From CAZHPA01 sp964533945 (lineage in GTDB: Bacteria > Bacillota > Clostridia > Lachnospirales > WRBF01), in the NCBI GenBank assembly GCA_964533945.1, contig CAZHPA010000021.1, forward strand, positions 1 to 31,308: a stretch of DNA of 31,308 bases. The letters run 5' to 3'. Below, piece after piece: positions 1 to 8,635 of this stretch (its first letter is position 1; every line of letters starts with the position of its first letter). The notes under the pieces were generated by a model. That model was not told the DNA's origin. It saw only the letters and a list, made by a program, of their open reading frames with translations, and did no database searches. Made by a program: the position numbers and the translations under genes.

Positions 1-2
1 AA

Positions 3-872
3 TATTACGATAAAGAAACAGGGAACTACTATTTAAGGGCTAGGTATTATAATCCTAGAATAGGCAGGTTTATTACAGAAGACCCGATTAGAAGTGGGTT
101 GAATTGGTATACTTATTGTTACAATAATCCTCTCTATTACACAGACCCTTGGGGTTTAGCAGAAGTAGGATTAAGGGAATATGCTGAAAGAAATGGCGCA
201 ACTGTCGACTGGAATGATAAAACAAAGTATGCTTCTGTCACCTATAATGGAAAGACATACTATGTAAAATCCACCTCTAAAAACAACAGAGATGGAAGGA
301 TTTATATTGATGATTCAGTTTTAAATAATAAGTTTGGATGGCCAAATCCCTATATGCCAAGTGGTGAAACCAAAGCGGCTCATTTTGGAACACATCCGGT
401 TGGTAAAGTTATGGATTTGGCAGAACATGGAAGCGTAATTATTTTTGCAGCATATGATAGTGATTTACTAAAAAAATATCCAAATCATTTTGCAGATAAA
501 AACAAAGCCTTTGGTATGTTATATACAACATTAGGTGCTGCACCTAATGGCGATTATTTGGCAAGTAATTATAATCGGGAATCTGACAGAAATTTGGCAA
601 ATAAAACTCAAATAGTAAGTCTTAATGCATATGATATAACATCCTTAAGTAAATTGATTGATGGGGAAGAATATTTTAGAACACAAATGGCAAATACAGT
701 GAAATATACCTTTTTGCCTGTACTTAAAGACCAATATAATTCAAATTCATTTGCGATTGGATTAATAATTGCCTCTGAAATAAATTCCCCAATTACACGG
801 GAAAATGAATATGGATTGCGTGGTGCCATACCCATTAGAAATCCTCTTCCAAAAAGCTATTTTGGACATTAA
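3..872 (+). CDS. RHS-repeat polymorphic toxin, C-terminal part (5' end outside window)
   Basis: The reading frame is open from the window edge, so this is the tail of a much larger RHS/YD-repeat protein. The RHS core-associated motif is visible as RARYYNPRIGRFITEDP, followed by NWYTYCYNNPLYYTDPWG, the usual end of the RHS shell. The roughly 235 residues after DPWG are the variable tip, which in this family is the toxin released into a target cell. I do not recognise the tip; it contains HFGTHPVGK and AEHGSVI and lacks an obvious signal or membrane segment. The stop is 13 bases before a small membrane-protein gene with its own Shine-Dalgarno site, the normal place for the cognate immunity gene. 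RHS identity is secure; toxic activity of the tip is inferred from family architecture. Confidence 0.85.
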   Translation, partial: YYDKETGNYYLRARYYNPRIGRFITEDPIRSGLNWYTYCYNNPLYYTDPWGLAEVGLREYAERNGATVDWNDKTKYASVTYNGKTYYVKSTSKNNRDGRIYIDDSVLNNKFGWPNPYMPSGETKAAHFGTHPVGKVMDLAEHGSVIIFAAYDSDLLKKYPNHFADKNKAFGMLYTTLGAAPNGDYLASNYNRESDRNLANKTQIVSLNAYDITSLSKLIDGEEYFRTQMANTVKYTFLPVLKDQYNSNSFAIGLIIASEINSPITRENEYGLRGAIPIRNPLPKSYFGH

Positions 873-885
873 AAGGGGAATAGAT

Positions 886-1332
886 ATGATAAAAAAAATA
901 CTTTTTATTTCAATTGCGTTATTTATAATCTCTGTTCCGGTTTATCTATATGTGGAAATTGGTTTGTTGCCTAAAATAATGGCAGAAAAAGATAAAGATA
1001 ATCCATTGCGTAAATCTGAAGAAGAGATAATCGAATATTTGCTTGAATTTGTGCCCATAGGAACAAGTATGGATGATTTTATAAAATTCCTTGGGAGCAG
1101 TAAAGATTGGAAAGTGTATTACAATGGCGGAACCAAAATATTATGGTCAGATCTTCCCGAAGATGCGGCTTCATCTTACTTAAAAAAGTATGTTGAATGG
1201 AAAGAAATAGATGTTTCTCTTGGTGAATACGATGATGTTTTAAGAACAACATATATAAGAGTTATATGGAAATTTAATGATGATTTAGAACTCATTGAGA
1301 TAGTTGTGCATAAAGATGTGGATTCTTTATGA
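886..1332 (+). CDS. Putative RHS immunity protein, copy 1 (single-pass membrane protein)
   Basis: The gene encodes 148 residues starting at ATG 886, chosen because AAAAGGGG lies just upstream and the hydrophobic segment then falls at the N-terminus. Residues 5 to 25 form one membrane helix (KKILFISIALFIISVPVYLY). The rest is acidic and soluble, with the pattern VPIGTSMDDFIKFLG and a conserved C-terminal block RTTYIRVIWKF. It directly follows the RHS toxin tail, and two further copies lie downstream, the usual arrangement for toxin immunity genes. The family is not recognised. Location is probably membrane-attached, neutralising an incoming or self-made toxin tip. Immunity function is inferred from position and duplication only. 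Confidence 0.7.
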   Translation: MIKKILFISIALFIISVPVYLYVEIGLLPKIMAEKDKDNPLRKSEEEIIEYLLEFVPIGTSMDDFIKFLGSSKDWKVYYNGGTKILWSDLPEDAASSYLKKYVEWKEIDVSLGEYDDVLRTTYIRVIWKFNDDLELIEIVVHKDVDSL

Positions 1333-1378
1333 GATTTTGTAATGCGTATGGGAGAGGCAAGTTAATTAGTGATGTTAG

Positions 1379-1561
1379 TCGCAAAAAAGATATCAATACG
1401 GATATCAAAGTTCAAGTGATAAATATGACGTATACGATGTGGATACTATACTAAACGCCGCTGGTATTACACCAATAACTCCAAGTTATAGTGTTCCTGG
1501 TTGGAAAAAAATCACTTCCCAAATCTTATTTTGGGCGTTAAAAGGAGACGGAATATGGTAA
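1379..1561 (+). pseudogene. Orphan tail of a second RHS-type toxin tip
   Basis: About 60 codons are open from 1379 to TAA 1559-1561, with no start codon or upstream RHS shell. The peptide includes NAAGITPITPSYSVPGWKK and ends in ILFWALKGDGIW. Its stop overlaps the ATG of the next immunity gene (ATGGTAA), the coupling expected for a toxin end followed by its immunity gene. It differs completely from the tail of the resident toxin at 872. I read it as the displaced 3' end of an older toxin cassette. It could also be a chance open frame, but the last 16 codons are repeated in frame before copy 3. Confidence 0.5.
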
Positions 1562-1998
1562 AAAAAATACTTTTTATTTCAATTGCGTTATTTATAATCT
1601 CTGTTCCAGTTTATCTATATGTGGAAATTGGTTTGTTGCCTAAAATAAGGGCAGAAAAAGATAAAGATAATCCATTGCGTAAATCCGAAGAAGAGATAAG
1701 CGAATATCTACTTGAATTTGTGCCTATGGGAACAAGTATGGATGATTTTATAAAATTCCTTGGGAACAATAAAGATTGGCAAATACCTTACGAGGGCGGA
1801 GATGCATTGTGGTCAGACATTCCCGAAGATGCGGCTTCATCTTACTTAAAAAGGTACATTGAATGGAAGCAAATAACCACTTATCTTGGTGAATACTATG
1901 ATGTTTTAAGAACAACATATATAAGAGTTATATGGAAGTTTAATGATGATTTAGAACTTATTGAGATAGTTGTGAATAAAGATGTAGATGGTGTGTAA
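1555..1998 (+). CDS. Putative RHS immunity protein, copy 2
   Basis: This 147-residue paralogue of the protein at 886 is nearly identical over its first 60 residues and the C-terminal block. It diverges in the middle, where VYYNGGTKILWSDL is replaced by IPYEGGDALWSDI, and at WKQITTYLGEYYD. ATG 1555 is chosen because AAAAGGAGA lies about 8 bases upstream and the membrane helix then sits at residues 5 to 25. The start overlaps the stop of an orphan toxin tail. The localised divergence is what would be expected if each copy is tuned to a different toxin tip. Function is inferred. Confidence 0.7.
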   Translation: MVKKILFISIALFIISVPVYLYVEIGLLPKIRAEKDKDNPLRKSEEEISEYLLEFVPMGTSMDDFIKFLGNNKDWQIPYEGGDALWSDIPEDAASSYLKRYIEWKQITTYLGEYYDVLRTTYIRVIWKFNDDLELIEIVVNKDVDGV

Positions 1999-2084
1999 GA
2001 TTTTATAATGCGGATATTAGGATATTTAGTTTAGAGATACTGCCAATCTCCAGTAAAATAATTTGAGGCGAGAAATGACGTTAA

Positions 2085-2138
2085 AAAACCACTTCCCAAA
2101 TCTTATTTTGGGCGTTAAAAGGAGACGGAATATGGTAA
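2085..2138 (+). pseudogene. Second, shorter copy of the orphan RHS toxin tail
   Basis: A 17-codon open stretch ends in QILFWALKGDGIW and a TAA that overlaps the ATG of immunity copy 3. It repeats the last codons of the fragment ending at 1561, together with the Shine-Dalgarno region. An in-frame TAA lies immediately upstream. It marks the left boundary of a tandem duplication unit made of toxin tail plus immunity gene. Confidence 0.5.
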
Positions 2139-2434
2139 AAAAAATACTTTTTATTTCAATTGCGTTATTTATAATCTCTGTTCCAGTTTATCTATATGTA
2201 CAAATTGGTTTATTGCCTAAAATAAGGGCAGAAAAAGATAAAGATAATCCATTGCGTAAATCTGAAGAAGAGATAATCGAATATTTGCTTGAATTTGTGC
2301 CCATAGGAACAAGTATGGATGATTTTATAGAATTCCTTGGGAACAGTAAAGATTGGAAAGTGTATTACAATGGCGGAACTAAAATATTATGGTCAGACCT
2401 TCCTGAAGATGCGGCTTCATCTTACTTAAAGTAG
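2132..2434 (+). pseudogene. Putative RHS immunity protein, copy 3, truncated
   Basis: This copy matches copies 1 and 2 from the start codon to the residues SSYLK, then stops at TAG 2432-2434 after 100 residues. The last third (the KYVEWKE to WKFNDDLELIEIVV part of copy 1) is missing. The divergence begins exactly at the lysine codons, and unrelated DNA with a terminator and an IS cluster follows. The middle segment is of the copy 1 type (VYYNGGTKILWSDL) with N-terminal features of copy 2. It is probably non-functional, cut by a rearrangement or IS insertion. Confidence 0.7.
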
Positions 2435-2480
2435 CTTATTCAAATTTGATTAGCCATAACAGAGCGAAATAAAAAATTAT

Positions 2481-2524
2481 TAAGCCGTCTATAGTGCATA
2501 CTAGTAATAGACGGCTTATTTTTT
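2481..2524 (+). terminator. Rho-independent terminator after the immunity array
   Basis: A perfect 12-bp stem (TAAGCCGTCTAT at 2481-2492 with ATAGACGGCTTA at 2507-2518) is followed at once by six T. It would end transcription of the RHS/immunity cluster. The T tract is shared with the outer inverted repeat that begins at 2519. Confidence 0.8.
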
Positions 2525-2549
2525 GAGAGTGTTAATAAAAGAATCAACC
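2519..2549 (+). repeat. Left arm of an imperfect ~31-bp inverted repeat enclosing two IS elements
   Basis: TTTTTTGAGAGTGTTA followed by ATAAAAGAATCAACC is the near reverse complement of 4499-4530, with about 26 of 32 positions matching and one gap. The arms lie about 1.95 kb apart and enclose the IS630-like and IS481-like elements. They may be the ends of an older element into which both IS jumped. Confidence 0.55.
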
Positions 2550-2560
2550 TTATGCAATAC

Positions 2561-3459
2561 TATAGTCAAATTCAACTGAAACTAGCGTGGAGAGCGTCAT
2601 CGAAAGAATCATAGAAAGGAAGAATTTTTCTAAGGTTCCTTTTAAGCCAAGCCCAAAAGTTTTCAATAGGATTGAGCTCAGGCGAATAAGGAGGTAGGAA
2701 AATAAGCCTGTGACCATATTTTTGAGCAACACAAATAAGCTGCTTCTTTCGATGGAATGCAGCATTATCCATAATAATAATCGAATTTGAAGGCAGTTCA
2801 CATATAAGCCTAGTTTCAAACCAAGTTTCCAAAAATTTACTATCCATAGTACCATCATACTGGAGTGGAGCAAGGATTTTTTTGCCCATTTGCGCGGCTA
2901 CAATTCCCACTCTTCTGTACTTTTTGCCATTAATCTTTCCTAATTTTCTCTCCTTTTTTTGGCATAACAGTATTCTCTGTACAAATATGTATCAATACCG
3001 GTTTCATCTATATAGGCTATCTTTTCTTTGTCAATATTTTTGACTTCTTCAAGAAATATTTTTACTTTCTCTGTATCTTGCTCTTTATAGCGCTTTATCT
3101 TTTTTTACGTGTTATATTAAGAATTTTAAGCAATCTACAAACTGCGACTTGGCAACAACCAAAATGTTTCGCTATTTCAAATTAGTAAGCATCTGGATTT
3201 TCTCTCACATAATCCTCTAGTAAATGCAAATCTATTTTAATTTTGTAATTTGGATATTTCCGCTCCAGACTTTCTCTTTTTCTACATTTATTTATCCATG
3301 TTGTTAATGTACTTTCTGAAATATTAAATGTTTTTACCGCTTCTCTATATGTGTGTCCTTCATTATAATATTGTATTGTTCTTTTCCTAAAATCTACACT
3401 GTAACTCATGTTTCCATTTTAGCATATCTTTGCGCCTTTTTCATCATAATTTTACTATA
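2561..3459 (-). mobile_element. IS630-family insertion sequence, decayed
   Basis: Short terminal inverted repeats TATAGTCAAATT (2561-2572) and AATTTTACTATA (3448-3459) match at 11 of 12 positions and begin and end in TA, the IS630 target dinucleotide. The element is 899 bp, in the range for the family. It carries a single broken transposase gene on the minus strand. Its right end lies two bases from the left end of the IS481-like element. Confidence 0.75.
2572..3409 (-). pseudogene. IS630-family transposase, disrupted
   Basis: The N-terminal part (from ATG 3409) reads MSYSVDFRKRTIQYYNEGH, a helix-turn-helix DNA-binding domain, up to an in-frame TAA after ENPDAY at about 3184. The frame continues with FEIAKHFGCCQVAV and is then broken again by frameshifts near 3110 and 2910. 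The C-terminal part holds the DDE domain: IIIMDNAAFHRKKQL with the second catalytic Asp and LPPYSPELNPIENFWAWLK with the catalytic Glu. The extreme C-terminus appears to switch frame once more, since a second frame ends in SVEFDYSIA. Catalytic activity is not expected. Confidence 0.85.
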
Positions 3460-3461
3460 GA

Positions 3462-4486
3462 TGTACAATCCCATGCTATAATGGTACAATAAATACCAAA
3501 AATGAAAGGGAAATACTATGGGACAAATACTGCACAGCTGCGCCAGAACGACAGAGGCAATCCGTAGAGCAATCCAAAATAGTCAAGAGGAGCTTAAGAG
3601 CATTAGCTACTAAATATGGTGTTAATTTAAAGACTGTTTTCAAGTGGAAGAAACGTTCCACTATAAGCGATGCTCCTATGAGACCTAAAGAAGTTAGGTC
3701 TACCGTGCTATCTATGGAAGAAGAAACTGCTATTGTAGCCTTCCGTAAACATACTTTATTACCATTAGACGATTGTCTTTACGTACTCAAAGAATGTATC
3801 CCACATTTAACCCGTTCCTCATTACACAGATGTTTAACAGCGGCACGGAATCAGCAGACTGCCAGATATGAGAGATGAAACCAATAAGAAAACAAAGAAA
3901 CAACTTAAGGTTTATCCAATAGGTTTCTTTTATATTGACATCACAGAAGTACATACTGCAGAAGGTAAGCTTTATCTCTTTGTTGGCATAGATCGTACTT
4001 CTAAATTTGTTGTAGTTAAATTATTTGATAAAGCAAATACTGAAAGTGCAAAAGTTTTTCTAGAACACTTGACTTCTTCTGTTCCATATAAAACTCATAC
4101 AATCCTTACAGATAACGGAATTCAGTTTGCTGATTTACCAAAGAACCGCAATGGAGCGACTGCGTTGCTTCGTGGTCATCCATTTGACCGGATTTGTAAA
4201 CAACACGGGGTAGAACATAGACTTACTAAGCTAAATCACCCATGGACAAATGGACAAGTTGAAAGAATGAACCGTACCGTTAAAGATGCTAACGTTAATC
4301 GCTATTATTATCAATCTAACGAACAATTAGAAGAACATCTAAATGCCTTTATTATGGCTTATAATTTTGCAAAACAATTGAAGACATTAAAAGGTCTTTC
4401 TCCTTTTGATTTCATTGTTATGTCTTGGGGAGAAAACCCTGATGTGTTTATTGTGAAACCGCACCAGTTTAAGTTGGGACTATACA
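3462..4486 (+). mobile_element. IS481-family insertion sequence
   Basis: The terminal repeats are TGTACAATCCCATGCT at 3462 and, inverted, AAGTTGGGACTATACA ending at 4486. They share the TGTA start and the TCCCA block. The element is 1025 bp and contains one transposase gene reading rightward whose stop lies just past the right end, as often in compact IS. The right repeat overlaps the last transposase codons. Confidence 0.7.
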
Positions 4487-4491
4487 CCTAG
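3518..4491 (+). pseudogene. IS481-family transposase with two single-base frameshifts
   Basis: Restoring frame at two positions gives about 323 residues, a normal family length. The start is ATG 3518 after GAAAGGGAAA. An extra G at about 3589-3590 breaks the N-terminal HTH segment (SLRALATKYGVNLKTVFKW is recovered in the shifted frame). An extra A at about 3836 breaks the join before LPDMRDE. The rve-type DDE core is intact in the last frame: YIDITEVHT with the first Asp, ILTDNGIQF with the second, and TNGQVERMNRTVK with the Glu. Both lesions are single added bases, so sequencing error must be excluded. Confidence 0.85.
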
Positions 4492-4498
4492 CTCTATT

Positions 4499-4530
4499 GG
4501 GTCATTCTTTTGGGTAACGCTCTCAAAAAA
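4499..4530 (-). repeat. Right arm of the inverted repeat enclosing two IS elements
   Basis: Its reverse complement reads TTTTTTGAGAGCGTTACCC and then AAAAGAATGACCC, matching the left arm at 2519-2549. Like the left arm it abuts a terminator hairpin on its outer side (4529-4564), so both ends show hairpin, six T, GAGAG reading inward. Confidence 0.55.
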
Positions 4531-4564
4531 TCCCCACTTCATATATTTCATAATAGTGGGGATT
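4525..4564 (-). terminator. Terminator for the helicase gene
   Basis: The stem AATCCCCACT (4529-4538) with AGTGGGGATT (4555-4564) is a perfect 10-bp match. Read on the minus strand it is followed by six T, so it would end transcripts of the helicase gene at 4632. Confidence 0.75.
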
Positions 4565-4631
4565 CTCTATTAATTATAGCACTAATTACCCTTTTGTTGG
4601 TAATTAAGCAGTCATTCCTCAGAGAAATAAC

Positions 4632-6532
4632 CTACTCGCTTTCATTCTTCTTTTCAAATTTCCAATTCCCATCTTTATCGCTCTTAATTTCTAAATTTAT
4701 TCCTTTTACACTAAAAATTTGGTTAATAATACTCATGCCGTAACCTTCTTTTGAGACACGCGATTTATTTTCGTTGCCTTTAAACCCATCTTCTTTTGCA
4801 CGCAATCCATGAGCAAGGTTATATTTTTTAAAAAATTCAAGCTTAAATGACGGTTGCTCATTTTTTGATATAGCTATGCCTTGCAATGTTTTTATGTATT
4901 CATTAAAACCAGCTAGTGCTTTACTTCTGGTTTGAAATGTTATATCATTTATTTCATCATAAGTGTTATCAAACCAACTAAGTTGATATTCTAGGTATTT
5001 ATTAATATTGCTGTTTTCTTCCCCTTCTTCTTTCTTCTTTGCTTCCTTCATCTCCTCCAAGATAGATTCATATCTTGGCTTTAACACGTCATTAACTAAT
5101 AAACGTGCTATATTATTTGGATACACAAACTCTGGGAACCTAAAATCTCTAAAGAACCAATGTTTTGCATCTTCAAAGTCAGAAGCTTTTCCATTGTAAT
5201 ATTTATTATTGAATTTTAAGCGCTTATTTGTTAAATAGTTGTTTATAGAAGGATATGCTATATTGTGAAGATAATATGCTTCTCTTTGCCTCTCTAAATC
5301 CGCAATTAGTTTTTCTATATGTTTTTCATCAATCCTTTTTATGTACAAATTAATTTTGCTTTCTTCCTGCACTCTAACTCGTCCTATCATTTGCAAACAT
5401 TTGTCTTTATTAACATCTGAAATAACAATGTTCTTTAATTTTTTATCGTGGAAGTTAATTCCGTTGTCAATAACAGAAGTTGAAATCAAGACTTTTTGTT
5501 CAAACTTTTCATTTATTATTAATTGTTGGTATTCACTGTCTTCTTTGTTTTCTGAACTTATAACCAATATATCGTCTTTTTTGAAGTTGGGATTAAAACT
5601 CAGTAGGTCTTGTTTGAAATTTAGACATTTTTGCTTATCATCAATGAAAATAAGCCATTTCTCATTGCTTTTTGCAATTATTTCTTTTAATTCTGAATGA
5701 TCGGAAAAGTATTTTATGTTAGGATATGAATAATTGTGATTAAATTTATAATACATAAAATCACCACAATTTCCAGTTGTTATAAAGTAACGAATTTGAT
5801 CTTGGGTAAAATAAGTACATAAAATTTTATTGGATTTATCAAGTTTCCTTCCGGACATATCAAGCTCTTTTTTACATATATATTGCAAACAATCATTAAT
5901 TGTTGCTGACATATAAATTCTTACTGCATTTCTAAATGTTTCTATTATTTTAGACAAAATTAAATCAGTGCAGGGGTTGAACATAGCATCTGATGTGAAA
6001 AAATGGCACTCATCACAAATAACATGCGAATATGTATTATAAAATTGATTTGAGTTTATATGCCCAAGTAAACCTTGGTACGATAATACAGTAACAAAGT
6101 TTTTACCAAACTTTTCTTTAAGGTGGTTTTTTGTTTGCAAGCGTAATGCTATGCGATTACTAAGAATAAGTATTCTACTTGAGCATCCTGGGGTATAGTT
6201 TAATTCTTTTACATATTGCAGCAAAGTTTCTTCTATGAAGTAATTTTTTCCCTTTGCCGGTTTGTGCTGAAATAAATACAGGCATAAATGATACCCAATC
6301 TTTAAAACTATTACCAATCCCATCGGTAACATTGGATTCACCACATTCTACTGTGTGAAAACTAAAATCTTTTAATGGATTAGCTTCTTGCTTATAGTAA
6401 GGTATTTTTGTTGTATATTTATTTTCTTCTTGCTCATTAATTTCATGCTGCTCGTAGTTCTCATGGTCATTTTCTTCATAATCAGAATTAAAGCTATTGT
6501 CATAATTCCAAGAATTATTATCATAAAATCAT
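4632..6532 (-). pseudogene. SF2 DEAD/DEAH-like helicase, frame broken at two homopolymer runs
   Basis: Read through two +1 sites this is one gene of about 630 residues. ATG 6532 has GGAGG at 6541-6545. A run of four A (6525-6528) puts the frame out after two codons, and the coding frame then resumes with YDNNSWNYDNSF and an acidic N-terminal region. A run of six (6244-6249) shifts frame again inside the Walker A motif; the correct join gives ISAQTGKGK then NYFIEETLL. Further motifs are VICDECHFF (DExH box), RIYMSATI (motif III) and CLQMIGRVRV (motif VI). Such helicases are common on clostridial phages and plasmids. A strong promoter lies upstream at 6732-6760. Without the indels, or if the polymerase slips, the enzyme could be functional. 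Confidence 0.7.
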
Positions 6533-6731
6533 TGTGCATTCCTCCATAGAAAATATTTAAAATAGGTTATACAACATTTTTGCGGAGAAAAATATTTGGT
6601 ATAAAGCTATATTAAAAAAATACGGAATACATTTTTGCCAAACTAGAAAACACCGCACAAATATTGAACTTTTAAGATAAGAAAAACAAATACAAGCAAA
6701 ACGTTAAAAGAACTGCATTTATCTTTTGATT

Positions 6732-6760
6732 ATTATATCATGCTAAAAAAGGTAGGTCAA
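6732..6760 (-). promoter_or_regulatory. Sigma-A type promoter driving the helicase gene
   Basis: On the minus strand TTGACC (6755-6760), a 17-bp spacer and TATAAT (6732-6737) form a near-consensus promoter about 190 bases before the helicase start. The rest of the 311-bp intergenic stretch 6546-6855 is AT-rich. A weaker rightward match for the Rep gene is TTGTAG at 6787 and TATATA at 6811. No other feature was seen there. Confidence 0.65.
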
Positions 6761-6855
6761 TGACTTCTTCGATTTAATGGAAAATTTTGTAGAAAATTAG
6801 ATATATAACTTATATAAATTATTATCTCAATTACAGCTCTATTAACAATCTACAA

Positions 6856-8022
6856 ATGCTACGACAGTTATATAGTTTAATACAAAAATGCGCATTGCAT
6901 AATAAGGAGATGGGTAAGTTGTATCATACTATAGAAACTAAATTAGAGCTGTCTGCTAACACATTCCATTTTTATAAAAATAAACTTTACAATCTTTGTA
7001 TTGGCAAAGCAAAGTTTTATGAAGATAATACTAGCGGAGGAGGGAAGAGAATATATCATTGCGAATTTCTAAAGAATAAAGGAATTCATATAAAGTTAGC
7101 TTATTTTACTTTTAATGATTTCACACGTTTTTATCTAATATTAAGGATTAACCCTAAGCGAATGCTTAATAATAATGACTTTATTTCTGTTACTCATGAG
7201 TCTGAAGTAGCAGAGCTGTTTGGAGAAGTTAACGGATGCTTATCAGATATTAATATTTACGACAAATTTGAGAACTTTGTTGTTGATCGTATTGATTATT
7301 GCTATAATCATAAATTTTCAGATGAAGTCGCTTCATCTCGTTACATGGAACTGCTAAAAAGAAGTGCCTTGCTACATGGATTTAGTCCTATACTAAATTA
7401 TAGTAAAACTCAACATAGACGTATTGATAACGAAGATGCTATATATGTACGAAACAAATCGGTAACAATAAATTTCTATAACAAATATAATCAAACGCTT
7501 AAAAGTTCAGGGGATTACTACAGCAACCTTGAAAACTATAAAGGAATAATTCGTTTTGAAATACAATGCCGTAAGTCTAAAGTCCGAAGCATGAAATATT
7601 CAAATGACTTACCTGATTTAAGAGCATTTAGATGGTTAAAGGAAGAGTTTAGTGAAAAAACTCTTTTATTTTATATAAATAAAGTATTTTGTTCTGGGTC
7701 TTACTTCACTTTGTCAGAAGCAAAGCAAGCTATAATTAAAACTAATTTTAGAGACACAACAAAACAAGCAATGCTTGATTTGCTTGAATTAACCAACAGC
7801 AAAAGAAGCCTACAAAAAGCTTTAGACATCTTTTATAGTAAAGGCTTTGCGTATGATTACATGAATCGGATTTTAAACAAATTTGATGCAATTAATGTTA
7901 ACCCTGTCACAATACCTATTAACTGGAAAATTCCTTTCTTTTGTAGTCCTTTAGAGCTTGTTACCCAAGCAATAGAAAAAGAAAATACACTTTATTTTAA
8001 TAACAAGTTTATTTATATATAA
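6856..8022 (+). CDS. Rep-like plasmid/phage replication initiation protein
   Basis: The 388-residue product resembles the replication initiators of Firmicute plasmids and filamentous-phage-like elements. Visible features are YLILRINPKRML, a VVDRIDYCYN strand motif, TINFYNKYNQ as the likely Tyr/Lys helix, and IIRFEIQCRKSKVR. In these families a Tyr nicks the origin and starts rolling-circle replication; this role is inferred from motif resemblance. The start is uncertain. ATG 6856 has no Shine-Dalgarno site. AAGGAG at 6904-6909 would serve TTG 6919 with a 9-base gap, giving a product beginning YHTIETKL. The excisionase-like gene 88 bases downstream supports a mobile-element replication module. 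Confidence 0.6.
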   Translation: MLRQLYSLIQKCALHNKEMGKLYHTIETKLELSANTFHFYKNKLYNLCIGKAKFYEDNTSGGGKRIYHCEFLKNKGIHIKLAYFTFNDFTRFYLILRINPKRMLNNNDFISVTHESEVAELFGEVNGCLSDINIYDKFENFVVDRIDYCYNHKFSDEVASSRYMELLKRSALLHGFSPILNYSKTQHRRIDNEDAIYVRNKSVTINFYNKYNQTLKSSGDYYSNLENYKGIIRFEIQCRKSKVRSMKYSNDLPDLRAFRWLKEEFSEKTLLFYINKVFCSGSYFTLSEAKQAIIKTNFRDTTKQAMLDLLELTNSKRSLQKALDIFYSKGFAYDYMNRILNKFDAINVNPVTIPINWKIPFFCSPLELVTQAIEKENTLYFNNKFIYI

Positions 8023-8110
8023 AACAACTATTATTTTTGCTGTTTTTTGCTTAAAAATTACCGTTATTTAATCGACATTTATATAAAATAATCATAGAAG
8101 GTGATATTTA

Positions 8111-8308
8111 ATGCTAGATAATTACCATGATATTTTAACCGTTGATGAATTAATGGAGATTTTATTTATTAGCAGAAATACAGCATATTCATTACTTAGA
8201 AATGGATCTATTCATGCTATTAAAGTCGGAAAGAATTGGAGGATTCCAAAGGTTGCGGTGGAGGAGTATGTTAATGAAAAAAGTAGCTTAAGACTGGCTT
8301 GTATTTAG
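8111..8308 (+). CDS. Excisionase-family helix-turn-helix protein
   Basis: The 65-residue protein has the winged-helix pattern of excisionase/HTH_17 proteins: LTVDELMEILFISRNTAYSLL forms the recognition helices and IKVGKNWRIPKVAVEEYV the wing and following helix. The ATG is preceded by GAAGGTGA. Such proteins act as directionality factors for recombinases or as small regulators on ICEs and plasmids. Here it follows the Rep-like gene. The only recombinase in the window is the resolvase at 11137, so its partner is not known. The family call is firm and the role is inferred. Confidence 0.8.
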   Translation: MLDNYHDILTVDELMEILFISRNTAYSLLRNGSIHAIKVGKNWRIPKVAVEEYVNEKSSLRLACI

Positions 8309-8360
8309 GCGGTTGGTGTTATTAAATTAAGCTTAAAGCTTACAAAAAAGGAAAAGCAGA

Positions 8361-8391
8361 AACAGCACTTTGTTGAAGAAGTGTTGTTTTT
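8361..8391 (+). terminator. Terminator after the excisionase-like gene
   Basis: The stem AACAGCACTT (8361-8370) with AAGTGTTGTT (8379-8388) has one G-U pair and runs into a T tract. The rest of the 8309-8635 gap is AT-rich and I see nothing else in it. Confidence 0.6.
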
Positions 8392-8635
8392 GCCCCTTCT
8401 GTTATTTTTTTGTTATTACTCGTAATTAAAGCCAAAATTAGTAATTTCTTAATTTTAACCCCAATTATACAATAATTAAAAAACAATACTTGTAGCTTTG
8501 TGTTGAATATGGTAAAATATCTATAATTGACTCAAGCGGTTCTTTGTTATCATCAATGTTAAAACAAAGGACGGACACAGTTCTAAATAAAAAAACAACA
8601 TCTCCGTTAAGAAAATGTTGCTATCTTTCTAAATA

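Noticed and set aside
4510..4743. 77-codon plus-strand frame
   Set aside because: It runs across a terminator and the antisense of the helicase C-terminus.
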